From: Ralstonia sp. RRA
Lineage (GTDB): Bacteria > Pseudomonadota > Gammaproteobacteria > Burkholderiales > Burkholderiaceae
Length of the DNA: 64,000 nucleotides
Assembly (NCBI RefSeq): GCF_037023145.1
Contig: NZ_CP146093.1
Coordinates: forward strand, 124,001 to 188,000
Reading direction: 5' to 3'
Of the stretch, positions 34,531-43,862 are shown in pieces. Positions within the stretch are counted from its first letter, which is position 1; the number at the start of each line of letters is the position of its first letter. The notes under the pieces were generated by a model that was given only the letters and a program-made list of their open reading frames with translations, was not told the origin of the DNA and did not search any database. The translations under genes were made by a program, and so were the position numbers.

Positions 34531-35529
34531 ATGAAAGCCGCCACCGTTGCCGTCGACGTCGGATACGGAAACACCAAGTTCGCGTTCCCGATGGGCTCCG
34601 AGACCAAGCTGAACATGTTCCCGTCCCTCGCGCCGCAAGCCGCGCCACGCGCGCTTGCCAACCACGGGAACGGCTTCTTCAAAGCGCGCGACGTAATCAC
34701 CATTGCCATTGACGGCGTGGAATACGAAGTCGGCCCCGGTGTGTCGCTCTCCTCGGCATATGGTCAGACCGGCCGCACGCTGTCGGAGGACTTTGTGACC
34801 AAAGACGAGTACGCCGCGCTGCTGGGTGGCGCCCTGCGCCTCGCCCAGGTATCGGAGGTGGGCCAACTGATCCTAGGCCTGCCCGTTCACACGACCCAGA
34901 AATACGCTTCCTACTTGCGCGATCGCTTCACAGGAACGCTTGATTTCGGGGGCGAACCCGTTGAGATCGGATCGGTCATCTGCTTGCCGCAACCGCTCGG
35001 CGCGCTGGTGACGTTTATGCGCCAACAGAACACCAAGTTCGATGCCGACAACGCGCACCTGGTCATCGATGTCGGCTACTTCACCACCGATTGGGTGGTC
35101 GCCCAGGGCTTCACGATGGACGACAATCGCAGCGGCGGCGTACCGGGCGGCTCGTCCAAGATCTATCAGCAGATCGCATCGCTGATTGAGCAGGACGAGG
35201 GTGAGCCTGTCACCGGCATTGAGCGCATCGACAAGTGCCTGCGCGACAAAAAGCCGATGCTGTTCTTCGACAAGGAGATCGATCTCACGCCGTATCTGGA
35301 AAAAGCGCGCAGCGTCTGCCAGCTCGCCGTCAAGGAAATCCAGACCCGCGTCGGCCGAACCGAAGACATCCGCGCGATCATCCTCGCCGGCGGCGGCAGC
35401 GCACTCTATGTGCCTGCCATTCGTGCCGCGTTCCCGCGCACCCCCATCCATGCCCTTTCCTCCCCGTGCTTCGCTAATGTGAGCGGCTTCTACGACATTG
35501 GTAGCACGCGCCCGGTGAAGCAGAAGTAA
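34531..35529 (+). CDS. parM: Actin-type plasmid segregation ATPase, ParM/StbA family
   Basis: 332 residues. Actin-fold ATP-site motifs are visible: phosphate 1 AVDVGYGNTKFAF near residue 8, phosphate 2 VIDVGYFTTDW near 179, and the adenosine loop AIILAGGGSALYV near 287. ParM proteins form dynamic filaments that push plasmid copies apart through an adaptor bound to the centromere. It directly follows the 73-bp-period array, and a small partner gene follows 19 bp later. Length is normal. It argues that the DNA is, or recently was, a replicating low-copy element. Confidence 0.9.
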   Translation: MKAATVAVDVGYGNTKFAFPMGSETKLNMFPSLAPQAAPRALANHGNGFFKARDVITIAIDGVEYEVGPGVSLSSAYGQTGRTLSEDFVTKDEYAALLGGALRLAQVSEVGQLILGLPVHTTQKYASYLRDRFTGTLDFGGEPVEIGSVICLPQPLGALVTFMRQQNTKFDADNAHLVIDVGYFTTDWVVAQGFTMDDNRSGGVPGGSSKIYQQIASLIEQDEGEPVTGIERIDKCLRDKKPMLFFDKEIDLTPYLEKARSVCQLAVKEIQTRVGRTEDIRAIILAGGGSALYVPAIRAAFPRTPIHALSSPCFANVSGFYDIGSTRPVKQK

Positions 35530-35548
35530 TCGGGGGCGCCATTCCACC

Positions 35549-35935
35549 ATGGACAAGCTCTCGATCAAGGTCACGCTGACGCCCGTCACCGCGCCGACTC
35601 TCTTCCCCTATCTGGCCGGCATCCTGGATTCCAAACAACGCGCGCACGCGCTGCGGCACATGGCAGAACTCGGCTACACCGCGTTCCTGGCTAGGCAAGC
35701 GGTGCAGACAAATCTGGTGCCGGCACAGGCCATTGCACCGGCTGTCGCCACACTCGTGTCTGCAGCACCAGCGCCGTTCGCTCTCGCGGAGTCTGTGGCA
35801 CGGCCAAATCCTTCGCCCGCCCCCGCTTTCGATCCGGCCGCCTTGTCCGAGTCCGACTCGCCTTCGCCTGATGGACTGCCAACGGCGATGGCCGAGCACC
35901 TCGGTGAAGCCATGGCGCGATTCTTTCCAAACTAA
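35549..35935 (+). CDS. Small partition partner, ParR/StbB-like candidate
   Basis: 128 residues. The first 60 look like a compact DNA-binding helical domain (LSIKVTLTPVTAPTLFPYLA and then a Lys/Arg/His-rich helix), and the rest is a Pro/Ala/Ser-rich tail ending in an amphipathic helix (TAMAEHLGEAMARFF). ParR adaptors have this plan: an N-terminal ribbon-helix-helix and a flexible C-terminal ParM-binding tail. Position 19 bp after parM fits. No strict family match can be made by eye. Confidence 0.65.
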   Translation: MDKLSIKVTLTPVTAPTLFPYLAGILDSKQRAHALRHMAELGYTAFLARQAVQTNLVPAQAIAPAVATLVSAAPAPFALAESVARPNPSPAPAFDPAALSESDSPSPDGLPTAMAEHLGEAMARFFPN

Positions 35936-36052
35936 CCCTGCAGCGTAGCGGCGCCAAAGGTTGACATGGCGACAGCCCGGGTATCCTGAAGACATCAAGC
36001 GGTCAAAGGCAACCGCGTTCGTGTAACCTCACACCCTTCAGGAGGCATTGAA

Positions 36053-36190
36053 ATGGCTGACTTCTTCGCTCACCTCAACTACGTCAATACCGCCAAATTC
36101 TGGTTGATCGCCGGCACCGGCATGGCAATTCTGGAAGCCGCGCGCGTCGTGCTCGGCCGGTTTGCCCAGCGGCCCGTCGGCCACGAGTAA
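36053..36190 (+). CDS. Small membrane protein, 45 aa
   Basis: The ATG at 36053 is preceded by CAGGAGGCATTGAA, a very strong site. The product has one transmembrane helix (FWLIAGTGMAILEAARVVL) and a basic tail ending RPVGHE. It resembles the 40-aa protein at 30795 in plan: N-terminal polar part, one helix. Function unknown. Confidence 0.72.
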   Translation: MADFFAHLNYVNTAKFWLIAGTGMAILEAARVVLGRFAQRPVGHE

Positions 36191-36220
36191 CGGCCCGGCG
36201 AATCACGAATCGAAGGCGAA

Positions 36221-36248
36221 AAAACGCCCGGCAGTGCCGGGCGTTTTT
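36221..36248. terminator. Bidirectional terminator
   Basis: ACGCCCGGC (36224-36232) pairs with GCCGGGCGT (36236-36244), flanked by A and T runs. It lies between the small membrane gene and the leftward primase-SSB unit. Confidence 0.88.
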
Positions 36249-36269
36249 CGTTAGGGTTGGGTACTTCAA

Positions 36270-36482
36270 TCAGTGCAGCGATGCACGTTGCAGACAGAAC
36301 GTCTCGACGAAATCGAGATCGCTGTCCTTGCCAACGAACTCCATGCTGCCGCCGTCGCTGCGGCGAAAGACGTGGTAGCACTGCGCATCAGACTTGCCCG
36401 CTGGAACCTCCAGCGAATCGACAATGCGCATCGCGTGGATCTGCAGTTTTCCGACCACTTGAATGAATCCCTTCATGGGCAT
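36270..36482 (-). CDS. Hypothetical protein, 70 aa
   Basis: From the ATG at 36482 (GGAG seven bases upstream) the product reads MPMKGFIQVVGKLQIHAMRI and ends ETFCLQRASLH. It is soluble and small, rich in beta-like alternation, and I do not recognise it. It is the last gene of the leftward unit primase-SSB, 95 bp after the primase stop. Confidence 0.55.
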   Translation of the reverse strand: MPMKGFIQVVGKLQIHAMRIVDSLEVPAGKSDAQCYHVFRRSDGGSMEFVGKDSDLDFVETFCLQRASLH

Positions 36483-36577
36483 AGCGAACTCCAGAATGCG
36501 CCCAGGGAATTCGCCCTGTGGGACGAACCCACAGGGCAGAAGTAAAGAGAAAATGCCACCCGAAGGCGGCAACGAAC

Positions 36578-37654
36578 TTAGGCGGCAACCGCCTCGTGAT
36601 GCACAGCGCGCGACTGATATTCAGCACACCACTCGTCACAGAAATCTGTACCGCGCAGCTTCGGCCGATGGATGACAACCGTGAAGCCTTCCGCACGCAA
36701 GCGCTTGGCGAGCGTCAAGGCATCGGACATTCCCGGCGACTTTCCCGTCTTTGGATCCACTGCATCAAAGTCGGCAAAGATGTGCACGGTGTGGATGCCA
36801 AGACCTTCTGGCACAACGAACTGGCTGACCAGCACGCGATTGAGGCAATACCACATCGGCACACCGAAGAGCATGTAGGCAGCGTAGGAAGTCTCCAGCC
36901 CTTCCGCGATCCCGATCTCACCGTTACGAGGCGTCATCAGCCGCACCGCGCCGCCGGCGAGCGGCAACGCCGACACGTCATTGCGCTTGGCGGGCAATAC
37001 CTCCCCGTCCTTGCTGATGATGGTCGCCTTCATCGGCTTGACGGGGTCCAACGAGGTTCGATGCACGGTCGCCATCTGGCCATCGGGCAAGGTGAATTTG
37101 GCGATGATGGTTAGATAACGGCCGATCACCTCGTCCTCAAACAGGTAGTCCTGCATCGCAACCCGCAACGATTGCGGACGCGGCGCCCGGAGCCCCGGAA
37201 CCCGTGCGGCCAAGTAGTGCATCACGTGGTCGCCTGGCGTGAGAGACACTGCTTCATCCCACTGCTTATGGATGCGGCGCTTCTTCCAGACGGGATCGGC
37301 TGACTTCTTTTGCCGACAGGCGACCGGCCGATTGACCAAGGGACCGATTGGATGAACGGGTTCGCCGTTCAATCTGCAGGTCAATTCGTGATACGACATA
37401 CCAGTCGCGCGACACACGAGCTCAATGCCGTCTCCGGCTTTGGGGCTACCAGCGTTGCATTTGCGGCAGACCCAATCGCCGCGACCACGTTTGTTGTCGT
37501 AGGTAAATCGATCGTGCCCACCACAGATCGGGCACGGGCCAGGCCTACCCTTCCAGAAGCTCTCCGTGAGGAAAGCCGCCGGCAGGTATTGGTTCACCAG
37601 AGCATCCCATTGAGTGGGCGTCCAGTTTTGCACTATTTCACTCAGTTTCTTCAT
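36578..37654 (-). CDS. P4-type zinc-finger/TOPRIM primase
   Basis: 358 residues. The N-terminal zinc-binding domain reads GPCPICGGHDRFTYDN and WVCRKCNAG, the DnaG/P4-alpha primase form. A middle part ends in the TOPRIM domain: AEGLETSYAAY (acidic Glu) and VHIFADFDAVD (Asp-x-Asp). There is no C-terminal helicase, so it is the short plasmid/phage type that primes transferred or replicating single strands. It lies downstream of ssb on the same strand with a 237-bp gap (37655-37891) that holds no clear gene. Confidence 0.88.
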   Translation of the reverse strand: MKKLSEIVQNWTPTQWDALVNQYLPAAFLTESFWKGRPGPCPICGGHDRFTYDNKRGRGDWVCRKCNAGSPKAGDGIELVCRATGMSYHELTCRLNGEPVHPIGPLVNRPVACRQKKSADPVWKKRRIHKQWDEAVSLTPGDHVMHYLAARVPGLRAPRPQSLRVAMQDYLFEDEVIGRYLTIIAKFTLPDGQMATVHRTSLDPVKPMKATIISKDGEVLPAKRNDVSALPLAGGAVRLMTPRNGEIGIAEGLETSYAAYMLFGVPMWYCLNRVLVSQFVVPEGLGIHTVHIFADFDAVDPKTGKSPGMSDALTLAKRLRAEGFTVVIHRPKLRGTDFCDEWCAEYQSRAVHHEAVAA

Positions 37655-37891
37655 GGGATGACTCCAGGTGGAGTGTTGGTCGATGCCTGAGACAGGCGAG
37701 GGAACGCTTGCTCAAAGGACGGCCCGCACGGGCAGACCGTCTTTTCAGCACGACGTCTTGGGGGTGAGATTCGAAGGGGGATGCGCCAAGCGACCGCCGG
37801 CGCAGGAGAGGAAGTTGCCCCTCCAGGTTCCACTTTCGTGGAAGCCCAGAGGCGCTTGAGAAGAACTACAAATGAGCCCTGTCGATCAGGA

Positions 37892-38425
37892 CTAGAACGG
37901 GATGTCCGGGTCGTCAAAATCCTCGAAGCCGTTGGACGGCGCGGGTTGACGACGTGCACTACTGCCCTGGCCACTGCCGCCTGCGCTGCGGCTCATTCCT
38001 CCAGCCTGGCTGCGGCTACCGCCATGGCCACCGCTAGTATCATCGCCACCGCGCGAGTAACCACCACCGCCTTCACTTTCACCACCGGCGCCCTGTCGGC
38101 CGCCAAGCATCTGCATCTGCTCCGCGACAATCTCGGTGCTGTATTGCTTCTGGCCGTCTTTCTCCCATTGACGGGTTTTCAGACGACCCTCGATGTAGAC
38201 CGACGATCCCTTCTTCAGATACTCGCCAGCGATTTCCGCCAAGCGACCGAAGAACGCGATGCGATGCCATTCGGTGGCTTCGCGCATCTCACCGCTACCC
38301 TTGTCCTTAAAGCGATCGGTGGTTGCCACGCGGATGTTGGTGACCGCGTCGCCACTGGGCATGTAACGTGTTTCCGGATCAGCACCGAGGTTGCCCACGA
38401 TGATGACCTTGTTGACTGAAGCCAT
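37892..38425 (-). CDS. ssb: Single-stranded DNA-binding protein
   Basis: 177 residues. The OB-fold domain ([41 protein letters not shown]) fills residues 1-110. A Gly/Ser-rich linker follows, and the acidic tip FDDPDIPF ends it, the standard partner-binding tail. Plasmid SSBs coat the transferred strand and can support host SSB. It lies with the primase and KfrB-like genes in a leftward DNA-handling operon; 17 bp separate it from the gene upstream. Confidence 0.95.
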   Translation of the reverse strand: MASVNKVIIVGNLGADPETRYMPSGDAVTNIRVATTDRFKDKGSGEMREATEWHRIAFFGRLAEIAGEYLKKGSSVYIEGRLKTRQWEKDGQKQYSTEIVAEQMQMLGGRQGAGGESEGGGGYSRGGDDTSGGHGGSRSQAGGMSRSAGGSGQGSSARRQPAPSNGFEDFDDPDIPF

Positions 38426-38442
38426 ACGGAATTACCTTTTGG

Positions 38443-39210
38443 TTAATGGGCTACGGAGATGGACCACAGCCACTTGTCATGAACCTTTTGGTTGCCGTTC
38501 TCATCGAGAACGGGGTCACCACTCTTTTCATCGAAGGCCGGGACCTTGATCTTGCGAAGGCGTTTGACCTCAACTGCGTCGCCGAGCTTGCAGCCCGCCT
38601 CCGAGATTGCGTCCTTCAGGCCTTCGCCCTGCAGCGTCTCCATGCCTGAGGCCATTTCGAGCTTCAACGCAAAATTCTTGTAGGACTTACCGGGACGTTT
38701 GCGATCAGGGAACCGCTCTTCGCCCCACGACTTGATGCGACCGTGATAGGTGGCACGCGAGCGCGCTTCAGGGGCACGTGCGCGGCGGGCCTGCGCATCG
38801 GCCTCAACCGGTGCTTCCTCCGTCGTTTCGGGCACTGCCCGTCTAGGGGCAGCCGCACTGCGAGTCGGCTCCTGCTTGACTGAGGAAGGCTGGACGCCGC
38901 CCTGAATGACCTGTGCCACCACCTCCGTCACCTTCAAGCCCTCGTGGACTGCTTTGAGAGACCAATGGGGGATTAAGGCAGGCAGCAGCTTGGGACCGAA
39001 CGGGGTCTCGGTGAGACGGCTCTCGAAGAGCGCAACGAAATGCGCGACTCGATCACCTTCATCGCGAAACAGGTGCGGCTCACCGCTGATGGTCATCTGT
39101 GTTTCGTTGTTGCCGCCAGCACCAACCTTGATGGGTTCGGCGTCTGCGTGACGCTGAGGGTTGTCGGCTTTGGGAAGGAGCACCTTCACGAGCGATTCGA
39201 GGAACGTCAT
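38443..39210 (-). CDS. Hypothetical protein with KfrB-like C-terminal domain
   Basis: 255 residues. The N-terminal half is low complexity in places (Ala/Glu/Arg). The C-terminal 90 residues (YHGRIKSWGEERF, SYKNFALKLEMASG, GCKLGDAVEVKRL) follow the plan of the KfrB domain found in IncP-type proteins: a beta-rich module with a GRI opening and a GD-V-L strand. It ends two codon steps before ssb. A role in plasmid stability or transfer is possible; the match is by pattern only. Confidence 0.6.
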   Translation of the reverse strand: MTFLESLVKVLLPKADNPQRHADAEPIKVGAGGNNETQMTISGEPHLFRDEGDRVAHFVALFESRLTETPFGPKLLPALIPHWSLKAVHEGLKVTEVVAQVIQGGVQPSSVKQEPTRSAAAPRRAVPETTEEAPVEADAQARRARAPEARSRATYHGRIKSWGEERFPDRKRPGKSYKNFALKLEMASGMETLQGEGLKDAISEAGCKLGDAVEVKRLRKIKVPAFDEKSGDPVLDENGNQKVHDKWLWSISVAH

Positions 39211-39218
39211 GCGGCCTC

Positions 39219-39647
39219 CTACAACAGCGTGCCGCAGAACGAATGCCTCAGTTCGTCGAGATCCTTCTTCAGCCTAGGCTGGTTCAGGATGACGTCCTGC
39301 AGGACTTCGGGGTTCACCCCGGTCACTGCGCACACGTACAGGTACGGCAGCGCACCGTCCCAGTAGTGAAAGATCCAGCCGAGCGTCATGCGGTAATCCT
39401 CCAAGTCATAGAGGGTTCCGCGCATCCGCGCGCGAAGCATGTCGGCGCAGTCGATAAGGGACTCGGGCATGTTGTCGCCTCGGCGGCTGTCGCATGCGAG
39501 GCTGATGAGAGCGTCGACCATCTTCTCCTTGACCGAGTCGGACCAGTAGGCCGGATCCGGGAGAGGGTCTTGCTTGTGTTGCGTGGGGGTTACGGCAGCA
39601 GCATCCCCGAAGAAATCGAGTTGCCACGCGACTGCATTGGTATTCAT
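39219..39647 (-). CDS. Hypothetical protein, 142 aa
   Basis: Soluble, mostly helical. It has the segments WSDSVKEKMVDALISLACDS and YRMTLGWIFHYWDGALPYLY. I do not recognise a family. The start ATG at 39647 is followed downstream by the KfrB-like gene after eight bases, so it is first of the leftward unit 39647-36270 or follows the membrane protein gene at 40059. Confidence 0.6.
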   Translation of the reverse strand: MNTNAVAWQLDFFGDAAAVTPTQHKQDPLPDPAYWSDSVKEKMVDALISLACDSRRGDNMPESLIDCADMLRARMRGTLYDLEDYRMTLGWIFHYWDGALPYLYVCAVTGVNPEVLQDVILNQPRLKKDLDELRHSFCGTLL

Positions 39648-39744
39648 GGTGACTTCTCCATGGGGCAGCCTCCCCCCACCTGCTGGCGGGAGAAGACTCC
39701 CACCAACAGGGGGTTAAAGGCGCCTTCCAAGGGAAGGCCTGAGG

Positions 39745-40059
39745 TCAAGGGCGCGTGGCGGCCTTGGGGCGAAGCATGGGCGTGACAACCGCGGACTTCG
39801 CATAGCGTGCCGTGTTGGCAGCCGGGCGCACCGCGGGAGCGGCCTTGTCCGCCTCGGCTTGTGCAGGCTTCGGCGGGATGATGACGGGTGCAGCAGGGAT
39901 CGGTGCAGCCTTCTCGCTCTTCAGGCTATGCCAGATGACCGAGAGGAACACGATGCCTACGACAACGGCGATGGCATGCGAATGCGCGGCCATGTACAGC
40001 ACCAGCATCGTGCAGAACAGACGAAAGGGGGTATTGACGAACTTGAGCAGGGATTCCAT
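39745..40059 (-). CDS. Small inner-membrane protein with Pro/Ala tail
   Basis: 104 residues from the ATG at 40059, preceded by GGAGAGAGAACC; the frame stays open upstream to 40167 without a good start. Two hydrophobic segments (FRLFCTMLVLYMAA and AIAVVVGIVFLSVIW) are followed by a charged, Ala/Pro-rich tail (AAPIPAAPVIIPPKPAQAEA) and a basic end. Such proteins are often entry-exclusion or pore-associated factors on plasmids, but this one is unrecognised. Confidence 0.6.
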   Translation of the reverse strand: MESLLKFVNTPFRLFCTMLVLYMAAHSHAIAVVVGIVFLSVIWHSLKSEKAAPIPAAPVIIPPKPAQAEADKAAPAVRPAANTARYAKSAVVTPMLRPKAATRP

Positions 40060-40805
40060 GGTTCTCTCTCCAGAAAACGCGGCAAGGGATTTCCTGGCGG
40101 CTGCCAGGCGATCATTCGATGCTCGGATGAGCAAGGAATCCCGCAAGCAACAACGTGCTTGCCTCACGCGCGAGCGTCAGGCAAACAAGCTGAGCCGGGA
40201 CAAATCAGAAAGGGAGAATGGCGCTGAGCGGCTGTGAAGCCAGATGGAGTTGCTCCATCAAGCGCAAGTTCGATGCGTCAACGACGCGGAGATGTCACGA
40301 ACTTTAGCGGATGCAGTGGATCCGCGCAAGCTCGCACGCGCGAGCCTATCCGCTGCAAGGCAGTGGATGACGCGACGCTCATGCCATCGGATGCCCCCCT
40401 TTTGTGGGGCATTTGAAGATGCATTCAGAAAATCTTAATTCGCTTTGACGACTGATATTAGCTTCATTTAATTCACGCACCCCTCCAAATACTGCACCCA
40501 CACCCCACCTCATTGGGGTTAAGTATTGCGATTCGGCGAACGATACAACGATAGAGTCGCGTCTTCCTTTAGCAATTCGTAATAGGCCGTTCGTATGTAG
40601 CCGCTTTCCGACCCGCCCCAACCGATGACCTTCGATTTTGCTCTCGCACATCGCAGGCCACGCGTTCACTTGACTTCTCCCTGACCGCCTTACGATGGCT
40701 CGAAGAGGAGGTGCATTCGCGGTAACCATCCGCATCGCACCGCCCGTTTGGCGCCTGAGCACATCTGGCTCCGGTCACGAGAACACTCCACTGGCTTACA
40801 TCGAC
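40060..40805. other. Divergent promoter region, no gene supported
   Basis: About 750 bp separates the leftward small-gene unit from the rightward coiled-coil gene. AT-rich DNA at 40430-40520 is a likely promoter zone. Short frames on both strands have no family resemblance. No iterons of the kind found before replication genes are seen. Confidence 0.5.
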
Positions 40806-42014
40806 ATGACTCATACGGACTTCCAGCTTGCGCAAACGATCACGGACGACGGTTCTGTCTCCGCCATGACATTCGCGAGGACCCAGTTCATGGACCTGGA
40901 CGAATCGTCGATTGGCCGAATCGCACAGGCGACCGAGGAAATCTGGCAGTCGCAAAACCGTGTCGTGGCCGAGTTCATCGCAATTGGGGCACGGCTGGTC
41001 CACATTGACGGCATCATCATGGGGAGCCTCACGCGCACCCTCGGTGATGAGACCGTGGCCAGGAAGCGCGGGAGTGCCATGCTGTCCAGCTACGCAAGCA
41101 CCGTCCTTCGGATGACCGATTCACGCGTGGCTCTCTACATCAACATCTACAGGAAGTTTGCGAACAACAGCCGGGCCATCACCAACCTGACCTTGGGTGA
41201 GATGAAGATCTTGGCCCGCAAGGACATCACCGATGACGAAGTCGACAAGGTCATCGAGCACAAGTTGAAGACGGATAGCTTTAAACGCGACGACATCCGG
41301 CCGATCATCGAGAAGCTTCGGAAGACAGAAGAGGATCTGACCAATACCGGCCTGCAGCTCCAAGTCACGCAGGAAGAGCTGAACGAAAACCTGAACAACA
41401 ACCGCGATCTTGAAGCACAGATTCGAACTCTGGCTGCCCAACTCACGGTGTCCCAGGAGGAGGTGGCCAATCGGCAGCGTGCCATGGACGAAGCACAACT
41501 CCAGGTCACCCGCAGCTCTTCGACCGTCAGCACGCTACAGCAAGAGATCGACCGTCTCACGCGCGAACGCAACGCGCTAGCAGCAAGGGCAGAGAGCGGC
41601 CAACCGGCGGCTGTGAAAGAGACAGTCGAAGTGCACGTTCTGCCGCCAGGACTCCAGACCCTGGACGATGCGCTCCAAGAAGCCAACCGTCGCCTCGAAG
41701 CGGCCAATGAGGACGTTAAGCGCAAGCAGGACGAGCTTGATCGACTCAACCTGGAAATCGCACAACAGCAGGACGACATCAACTCGTCTGCTGACGCCAG
41801 AGCGAAGATGATCACGCTGGTTGCCGACATCGAATCCGTCGCACACAAATACCAGTCTGCGCAACTCACGGCCATCTTTGCCAACGCATCGGCCGAATGC
41901 CGTCCCATTCTCGAAGGCCTCGCTGGCGTCCTGACCAAATTCCTCGGTGAAGTGAACGCTGCGCTCGCGACCACCGAGACCACAAACCGCGTGTCCCGCC
42001 GGACACGCACGTAA
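40806..42014 (+). CDS. Coiled-coil plasmid protein, KfrA-like architecture
   Basis: 402 residues from the ATG at 40806; the frame runs on upstream to 40695 without a ribosome site. The N-terminal 160 residues form a globular helical domain (SIGRIAQATEEIWQSQNRVV, ALYINIYRKFANNS). From about 170 to 340 it is a long heptad-patterned coiled coil (LQLQVTQEELNENLNNNRDL, STVSTLQQEIDRLTRERNAL), then a short C-terminal globular part. KfrA and other plasmid coiled coils support partition or cell positioning. The globular head is not clearly the KfrA one. It is 50 bp upstream of the FlhDC-like gene. Confidence 0.7.
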   Translation: MTHTDFQLAQTITDDGSVSAMTFARTQFMDLDESSIGRIAQATEEIWQSQNRVVAEFIAIGARLVHIDGIIMGSLTRTLGDETVARKRGSAMLSSYASTVLRMTDSRVALYINIYRKFANNSRAITNLTLGEMKILARKDITDDEVDKVIEHKLKTDSFKRDDIRPIIEKLRKTEEDLTNTGLQLQVTQEELNENLNNNRDLEAQIRTLAAQLTVSQEEVANRQRAMDEAQLQVTRSSSTVSTLQQEIDRLTRERNALAARAESGQPAAVKETVEVHVLPPGLQTLDDALQEANRRLEAANEDVKRKQDELDRLNLEIAQQQDDINSSADARAKMITLVADIESVAHKYQSAQLTAIFANASAECRPILEGLAGVLTKFLGEVNAALATTETTNRVSRRTRT

Positions 42015-42064
42015 ACCGCCTGATTCAAGCGCCGGTCCCAAAAACAACAACTGACTCTCTCGCC

Positions 42065-43246
42065 ATGACTCGTTCGACTGCTCTTTCTGCCAAAGACTCG
42101 CTCATCCTTCCCGACCGGATTACCGACCGGATCCGTTCCATCAACTACCAGCTTGCGGATTTCATGGGCACCTGCATGCTTCGGCACCGGGAAGTGGCGC
42201 CAGTATTTGGAGTGCGGCCGGAAGAGCTGGCCATGCTCGCGCAGAACGCTGCAGGGCAGCGGCAGTTGATGGGAACACCGTTCCTGGTCGTGACACCGAT
42301 GTTCAAGAACGTCGAAGATTGGCGCAGCCTCATCAAGAAGACGACACCAACCCTGGCCATTGACAAGGTGAAGGCGGAATTCGGCAACCTTGATCCCAGC
42401 CTGAAGATGAGCTTGTTCCACCAGAACAAGGATTACGTCTGGATGGTAGTCGACCTACTCCACTCCACGCCCGTTGCCGCTCAACTGCTGGGCATGCCGC
42501 AAGACCTGGCTGACTATCTCGTGACCGTGTCTCAGCACGAGCTGGAGCTTGCCATCTTCGGCGCCAACTTCCCGATGTTCCGTTGGCGTTTTGAGAATCC
42601 GATGTTCTGGCTTGAGTATTCGGCCAACCTCATCTCGGAAGAGACGATCTGCCACCACGTGATGAACGCCGGCGACTCACGTGCCCCGCGGCCCCTGCAA
42701 CGTGAACGCTGGGGAAATTTCCGCGTCGGCCGCGCGCAGATGGAACGCTATACCGAGGCGCTCATTGGCCTGCGTTGCCGCGCATCCAGCGTGGCCTCGA
42801 TGTTCCCTGGCACCGCGGCTACGGCGCGCGCTCTCTATCGACAAATCCACGGCGAATCGTCTCCCTGCGGCCTGATGCCCTCCTCGTCATCCTGGTACGT
42901 GGAGTCGGTGTCGAGCCGCATTCAGTCGACGACGCTGATTTGGCTGTACTGGAGCGCCCTTGCCGCACGTGCGAACGAGCCAGAGGCGTTCATCACCGCA
43001 CTCGACACCGTCGGGCGTCTGTTCGGCGATGCCGCGCGGCTGACCCCGGACCGGGCGTTCCATTTGGCCCGATCAGTGTCCACCGGCAGCGATTTGTCCA
43101 TGTCCAGTTGCCGCACCTGTTCCACGCACTATCTGACGTGCAATACCACGCCAAAAATCGAACTGGCGGCGTCCTTCTATTGCCCGTCATGCACAGGTGC
43201 GTTGACGGCGCCACGCAAGGGCAAACCGCGCAAACAACTCGCATAG
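42065..43246 (+). CDS. FlhC-family activator, probable FlhD-FlhD-FlhC fusion
   Basis: 393 residues. The C-terminal 160 match FlhC: ALYRQIHGESSPCGLMPSSS, a Trp-Tyr step, then the zinc site Cys349, Cys352, Cys373 and Cys376, the CxxC...CxxC arrangement of E. coli FlhC (137, 140, 157, 160). Two earlier segments, about 24-72 (INYQLADFM...VAPVFGVRPEELAMLAQ) and 122-180 (VAAQLLGMPQDLADYL...FRWRFEN), both follow the FlhD plan of a helix, A-x-x-x-LG-x-x-x-x-A-x-x-L, and R-F. FlhD4C2-type pairs (SetDC, AcaDC) are master activators of conjugation genes in ICEs and IncA/C plasmids. A single-chain form controlling the transfer genes is inferred. Confidence 0.72.
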   Translation: MTRSTALSAKDSLILPDRITDRIRSINYQLADFMGTCMLRHREVAPVFGVRPEELAMLAQNAAGQRQLMGTPFLVVTPMFKNVEDWRSLIKKTTPTLAIDKVKAEFGNLDPSLKMSLFHQNKDYVWMVVDLLHSTPVAAQLLGMPQDLADYLVTVSQHELELAIFGANFPMFRWRFENPMFWLEYSANLISEETICHHVMNAGDSRAPRPLQRERWGNFRVGRAQMERYTEALIGLRCRASSVASMFPGTAATARALYRQIHGESSPCGLMPSSSSWYVESVSSRIQSTTLIWLYWSALAARANEPEAFITALDTVGRLFGDAARLTPDRAFHLARSVSTGSDLSMSSCRTCSTHYLTCNTTPKIELAASFYCPSCTGALTAPRKGKPRKQLA

Positions 43247-43392
43247 CTGGATCGGGCCCCGAATGGTGGATGGGCTGGCGATGCCGCCCGAGCTTGACTC
43301 TGATTCTCTCGGCGTACGCTCAAGACGTAGAAGCCTCTGCCGCGGCGTCACGACTGGCGGCGGGTGCCTCCCCATCCACAAAGGACAACGAT

Positions 43393-43752
43393 ATGCGCCA
43401 TCTTGCTTCCCGCTTCGTTTCTGGTACCGCATCGCTGTTTGGTACCGCACTGACTGGCGCGTCCCTAGTCGGGAAATCGCACGCCGGCACCGCTCCTGCG
43501 CTGGTCCTCGGTCTCGCGCTCATGATCTTCTTCGCACCGCGCTGGTACCGGCTCTACCGGTTTCGAACACATACGTTTTTCTGGTATCGAAAGAAGCATC
43601 CGGGGTTGGTATCTGACGCTGGCACGATCACGTGTGATCGCTGCTCGTCCAAGCATCTCAGCGTGCACGCGCTTCGACGTGCGCCCGGCACACGCGCCCA
43701 TTTTTGCAAGACCTGCGGCAAGACGCTCTATTTCTCGGCAGAGGGGTGCTAG
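43393..43752 (+). CDS. Membrane protein with C-terminal zinc ribbon
   Basis: 119 residues from the ATG at 43393. One or two hydrophobic segments (TAPALVLGLALMIFFAPRWY) are followed by a cytoplasmic zinc ribbon with the pairs CDRC and CKTC about 28 residues apart. The first part of the longer open frame upstream overlaps the FlhDC-like gene in another frame and is not coding. Function is unknown. Confidence 0.65.
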   Translation: MRHLASRFVSGTASLFGTALTGASLVGKSHAGTAPALVLGLALMIFFAPRWYRLYRFRTHTFFWYRKKHPGLVSDAGTITCDRCSSKHLSVHALRRAPGTRAHFCKTCGKTLYFSAEGC

Positions 43753-43862
43753 GAGCGCGCAACTCTTCGGCACCGGCAAGCGAGAAAGCGCGCTTACCCA
43801 TAATGCATTCACCACGATCAGCACGACGGCCCCAGCCGACACAACTCACAGCCCACAATCAC

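Noticed and set aside
42775..43392. N-terminal half of a longer frame running into the zinc-ribbon gene
   Set aside because: It overlaps the FlhDC-like gene out of frame. The real start is the ATG at 43393.
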